Part shown: piece after piece, positions 61,624 through 64,000 of the stretch
Numbering within the stretch: the stretch's first letter is position 1
Layout of the letters: every line of letters begins with the position of its first letter
Assembly (NCBI RefSeq): GCF_000332135.1
Contig: NZ_KB235896.1
Location: forward strand, 2,429,403-2,493,402
From: Anabaena sp. PCC 7108
Lineage (GTDB): Bacteria > Cyanobacteriota > Cyanobacteriia > Cyanobacteriales > Nostocaceae
Length of the DNA: 64,000 bases
Direction of reading: 5' to 3'
Notes under the pieces: generated by a model
Told to the model about the DNA's origin: nothing
The model's input: the letters and a program-made list of their open reading frames with translations, nothing else
Database searches by the model: none
Made by a program: the position numbers and the translations under genes

Positions 61624-61838
61624 AGACCTCTTGCAAAATTATTTTATGCTAAGGTGAGAGACTTTGACCTGAATTTGCCCCGCCAATGGAATACGAACAA
61701 ACAAAGCGATTGTCCAATCGAGAATTTAAACGTCTGGTTGGGGTACAACGTCGCACATTTGATGAAATAGTCCATGTATTGCGAGATGCTGCAACTAAAA
61801 GACTTTTCACACTATTATCTGCCATATCTCATTTATAG
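61624..61838 (+). pseudogene. truncated IS5-type transposase with left terminal repeat
   Basis: GACCTCTTGCAAAATTA at 61624 looks like the left end of an IS5-family element. The frame from the ATG at 61686 reads MEYEQTKRLSNREFKRLVGV, then QRRTFDEIVHVL, the N-terminal helix-turn-helix of DDE_4-type transposases. After about 40 codons the transposase match is lost and the frame runs into another repeat, stopping at 61838. The catalytic domain and right end are missing, so the element is dead. Confidence 0.8.
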
Positions 61839-61919
61839 CAACGGACAAGGGGGTTAGGACATCTACCAATGCTAAAACTTAGACAGCAAAAGAGTTTTAG
61901 CACTGTCACCTGTCACCTG
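61833..61919. repeat. 87-bp dispersed repeat, copy 2 (ends in TGTCACC heptamers)
   Basis: Matches 20619-20706 from ATAGCAAC to TGTCACCTGTCACCTG. It abuts the truncated transposase, marking the deletion or insertion joint. Confidence 0.75.
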
Positions 61920-61926
61920 TTAAGAG

Positions 61927-62790
61927 TCACCTGCTATACTTACAATCTGCTGTAATTACCTGTGGGTAGGCTTCTAACCAAGCATCAATATCAGATAGCA
62001 ACTCTTGAGAAATTTCCCACGGGAAAAGATGGGCAGTGTTGGGGTAACATTGCCACTGAGAATTTCTCAGGTGTTTGGCAGTCTCTAAACTAGAATCAGC
62101 GGTGATGTGGCGATCTTGAGAACCAGCAAGTACTAAACTGGGGCATTCAATATGTTTTAGGTCTGGAAGTCGGTTATAGCCAGCTTTAATGGCGCTATAA
62201 AGGGCGCGGGTGGCATGAGTAGATGTTTGTAAATAGGCTTGTATGGCTTCTTTGGCGATATAGCTGTAAGCCGTAGTTGTGTGTTGTTGAATTAAGTAGC
62301 GCAAGAGCGATCGCTTGCCAAAAGTTTCAATATTCCACTGCCAACCAGGTTTGATATAGTTTAATAGTCCCGCAATAGCAGTATAGACATTATCCTGTAA
62401 AGAAATCGGCGGATGATTGCCCCAAGGTCTAGCTGAAGTTGCTACCAAAATTAAACCAGTTATACGCTGTGGTAAGCGGAGTGCCAATTCCATCGCCAAA
62501 ATACCACCAAGTGACCAGCCTAATACTAAACATTTTTCAATTTGAAAGCGGTCTAGGAGAGCTTCTAAGTCATCTAAATGCTCATGCATTTCAAATTTGC
62601 TATAGCAGCGACTTTTGCCGTATCCTCGCAAATCTGGGGCAAATGTTTGGAAGCGTTTTGATAAATGATTTGTAAAAACTGAAAGATTACGACCAGTTCC
62701 AGGATGACCATGTAAACCTAGAATCGGAAATCCTTGACCTTGAATGTGAACATTCAGAGGTACAGATTTAGTATTATAGCGATCGCTCAT
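61927..62790 (-). CDS. alpha/beta hydrolase
   Basis: 287 aa. Alpha/beta-hydrolase fold with oxyanion HGHPGTG, DLRGYGKSRCY, the nucleophile elbow GWSLGGILA, the late acid in AGSQDRHIT and the catalytic histidine in NTAHLFPWE. A cap region lies at about 125-205. No signal peptide. The substrate is unknown; it resembles epoxide hydrolase/esterase-type enzymes. The CAP-protein gene lies 19 bp upstream on the same strand, so the two may share a transcript. Confidence 0.88.
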   Translation of the reverse strand: MSDRYNTKSVPLNVHIQGQGFPILGLHGHPGTGRNLSVFTNHLSKRFQTFAPDLRGYGKSRCYSKFEMHEHLDDLEALLDRFQIEKCLVLGWSLGGILAMELALRLPQRITGLILVATSARPWGNHPPISLQDNVYTAIAGLLNYIKPGWQWNIETFGKRSLLRYLIQQHTTTAYSYIAKEAIQAYLQTSTHATRALYSAIKAGYNRLPDLKHIECPSLVLAGSQDRHITADSSLETAKHLRNSQWQCYPNTAHLFPWEISQELLSDIDAWLEAYPQVITADCKYSR

Positions 62791-62809
62791 AACTTGCCAC
62801 TACTCCTGT

Positions 62810-63514
62810 TTATTTTTCGATATAGCCGCCTGCATAGGTAATTACACACATATTTCTATAGGATTTATGAGAACCGTAAGCGACACCAGTCACCTTAAAA
62901 GCCGGGTTAAAAATGTTTGTTCGATGACCGCGTGAAGGTACACCATCATCAATAATTAATTGCATGACAATATCTTGTCCATTGTTGATGCCATAGCTGA
63001 TATTTTCCCCAGCAGTGGTTTGCCATTTACCATAACGATTAATGCGAGTAGCAGAAGTACTCCCATCACTACCATTATGACCTGTATAACCTTTTGCTCC
63101 TTGGTCTTTGACGTGATCTTTAGCACCTAAAGACATTCCCTTAGAGGCTTTTAATGTACCTACAGGACGGACTGATTTAAGAAATGCGATCGCTTCATTA
63201 ACTGGTTTTACCCCTTCTTGAGTAATTAAATAGGTATTATTAGCAATTTTGACTTTATTACCCTCAAAGCGTTTTTTATAGTTTTCTAAAATGGGTAAGT
63301 ATGACTGAGGATTAGTTCTAACTTTGTTAGTTTCATCAATCACTTGTTGTTCTAATGGTGACAAGTAACTTTTCTGCGCGAACAAAGTCGAATTATTATT
63401 CTTAACTATATTTGGAGTCAATTGTGCTGTTGATTGTTGAGATTGCAGCAGTTGCTCATAAAAACTAGCTACCAGAGTCAAAGGCAAAACTATCCAAAAT
63501 CCTAATTTACGCAT
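62810..63514 (-). CDS. CAP/SCP domain protein, exported
   Basis: 234 aa. Signal peptide [20 protein letters not shown]; a Gln/Ser linker; then a CAP domain (about 60-232) opening with [17 protein letters not shown]. The CAP cavity residues are present: His in [10 protein letters not shown], Glu in TAGENISYG and His in [13 protein letters not shown]. Bacterial CAP proteins are secreted and of mostly unknown activity. First gene of a likely two-gene unit with the hydrolase. Confidence 0.9.
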   Translation of the reverse strand: MRKLGFWIVLPLTLVASFYEQLLQSQQSTAQLTPNIVKNNNSTLFAQKSYLSPLEQQVIDETNKVRTNPQSYLPILENYKKRFEGNKVKIANNTYLITQEGVKPVNEAIAFLKSVRPVGTLKASKGMSLGAKDHVKDQGAKGYTGHNGSDGSTSATRINRYGKWQTTAGENISYGINNGQDIVMQLIIDDGVPSRGHRTNIFNPAFKVTGVAYGSHKSYRNMCVITYAGGYIEK

Positions 63515-63802
63515 TTAATAACCTCACATTTTGATTTAGACAAGTTATAAAAAGCCCCAATTTTCTAAATTAAGGGCATTTTGACTATAGCGGTTGTCAG
63601 TTGGATGAAAACATAAATTTATCATAAGATATAGCTCTAGCATAGCCTTAGCCATATGCCACTCTATCAGATGCCAAATGACGTTTAAATCTGTTACCTG
63701 CTATCAGGACAAAGTGTGATGTTAGTTCACTTAATTAAATCTCAAAATGAATCTCCGCATCAAAATATCTCTCCTTTGATATAGACTTGAGCTAAACTAG
63801 TG

Positions 63803-64000
63803 CTATTTCTCACTTGTCAATATATTCTCGATTTCTGATAGCTGAACTGGCCCAGAAAAATTCTGACTATTGAGTATGAAGGAAGGTGTGCCAGCAAGTC
63901 CCAATTTATAAGCCATTTCTAGGTCTTTTTCAATTGCTTGATTAGCTCGATTTTGATCAGTTTTAAATTTTGCTAAATCCAACTTGAGATTTTTAGCAAT
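63803..64000 (-). CDS. DsbA-like thioredoxin-fold protein, C-terminal part
   Basis: 65 codons are visible, read leftward from the window edge to a TAG at 63803-63805. The sequence LDLAKFKTDQNRANQAIEKD, LEMAYKLGLAGTPSFILN, SQNFSGPVQLSEIENIL is the last helix and cis-proline strand of DsbA-type disulfide proteins (cis-Pro in GTPSF). The CxxC active site would lie outside the window. 63515-63802 to its left is a spacer with nothing recognisable. Confidence 0.8.
   Translation of the reverse strand: MAKNLKLDLAKFKTDQNRANQAIEKDLEMAYKLGLAGTPSFILNSQNFSGPVQLSEIENILTSEK

Overview
The window comes from a filamentous, heterocyst-type cyanobacterium (Nostocales, Nostoc/Anabaena-like). Four things point there: the photosystem II peptide gene psbI; the many copies of the octamer GCGATCGC (HIP1); heptamer tandem repeats (STRRs) between genes, such as AATTCGT, TTTTAGA, TTCCCTG and ACTCAGT; and cyanobacteria-specific families (DUF3769, DUF3153, a DXCF cyanobacteriochrome kinase, ClpP, PhoH and AI-2E paralogues). 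Coding is AT-leaning on both strands, and intergenic DNA is crowded with dispersed palindromic repeats and decayed mobile elements. The exact species cannot be read from the sequence.

Layout. 0-10 kb: 3' part of a SagB-type oxidoreductase; a Tat-exported PhoD phosphatase; divergent from it, a photoreceptor-like histidine kinase and a receiver-PAS-kinase hybrid; a MITE; a DUF3769 outer-membrane (LptD-like) protein; psbI. 10-20 kb: glycogen phosphorylase, a possible small peptide, clpP, an unknown protein, an RNase R/II-family protein with an altered catalytic motif, ubiX and a LapA-like protein. 20-31 kb: a small conserved protein, an HTH-NB-ARC STAND protein, aroK, argB, a TPR protein, a DUF3153 lipoprotein, a WD40 remnant, two Uma2 proteins, pdxH, an AI-2E permease and scpA. 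31-40 kb: a sugar nucleotidyltransferase, speA, ndk, a TerC protein, rtcB, a HAD hydrolase and tRNA-Ala(CGC).

40-46 kb holds the most unusual locus. It is a three-gene minus-strand operon encoding an HTH-STAND ATPase, a WD40 protein split by one extra base inside a fresh 126-bp duplication, and a second STAND ATPase. It faces a small two-transmembrane protein across a promoter carrying four TAGGGA half-sites. I read it as a candidate split STAND/WD40 conflict (immunity or cell-death) system.

46-64 kb: two aminopeptidase P paralogues flank an FG-GAP propeller protein. Then comes the translation/export block ffh-rpsP-khpA-phoH, interrupted by a TetR/GNAT pair with twin palindromic operators. 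It is followed by two cyanobacterial unknowns, an MsbA-type ABC exporter, tRNA-Tyr and tRNA-Thr, a truncated IS5-type transposase, an alpha/beta hydrolase, a CAP-domain protein and the C-terminus of a DsbA-like thioredoxin at the right edge.

Family assignments rest on motifs read by eye; no database search was run. Start codons are given with the reason where upstream in-frame extensions looked spurious.
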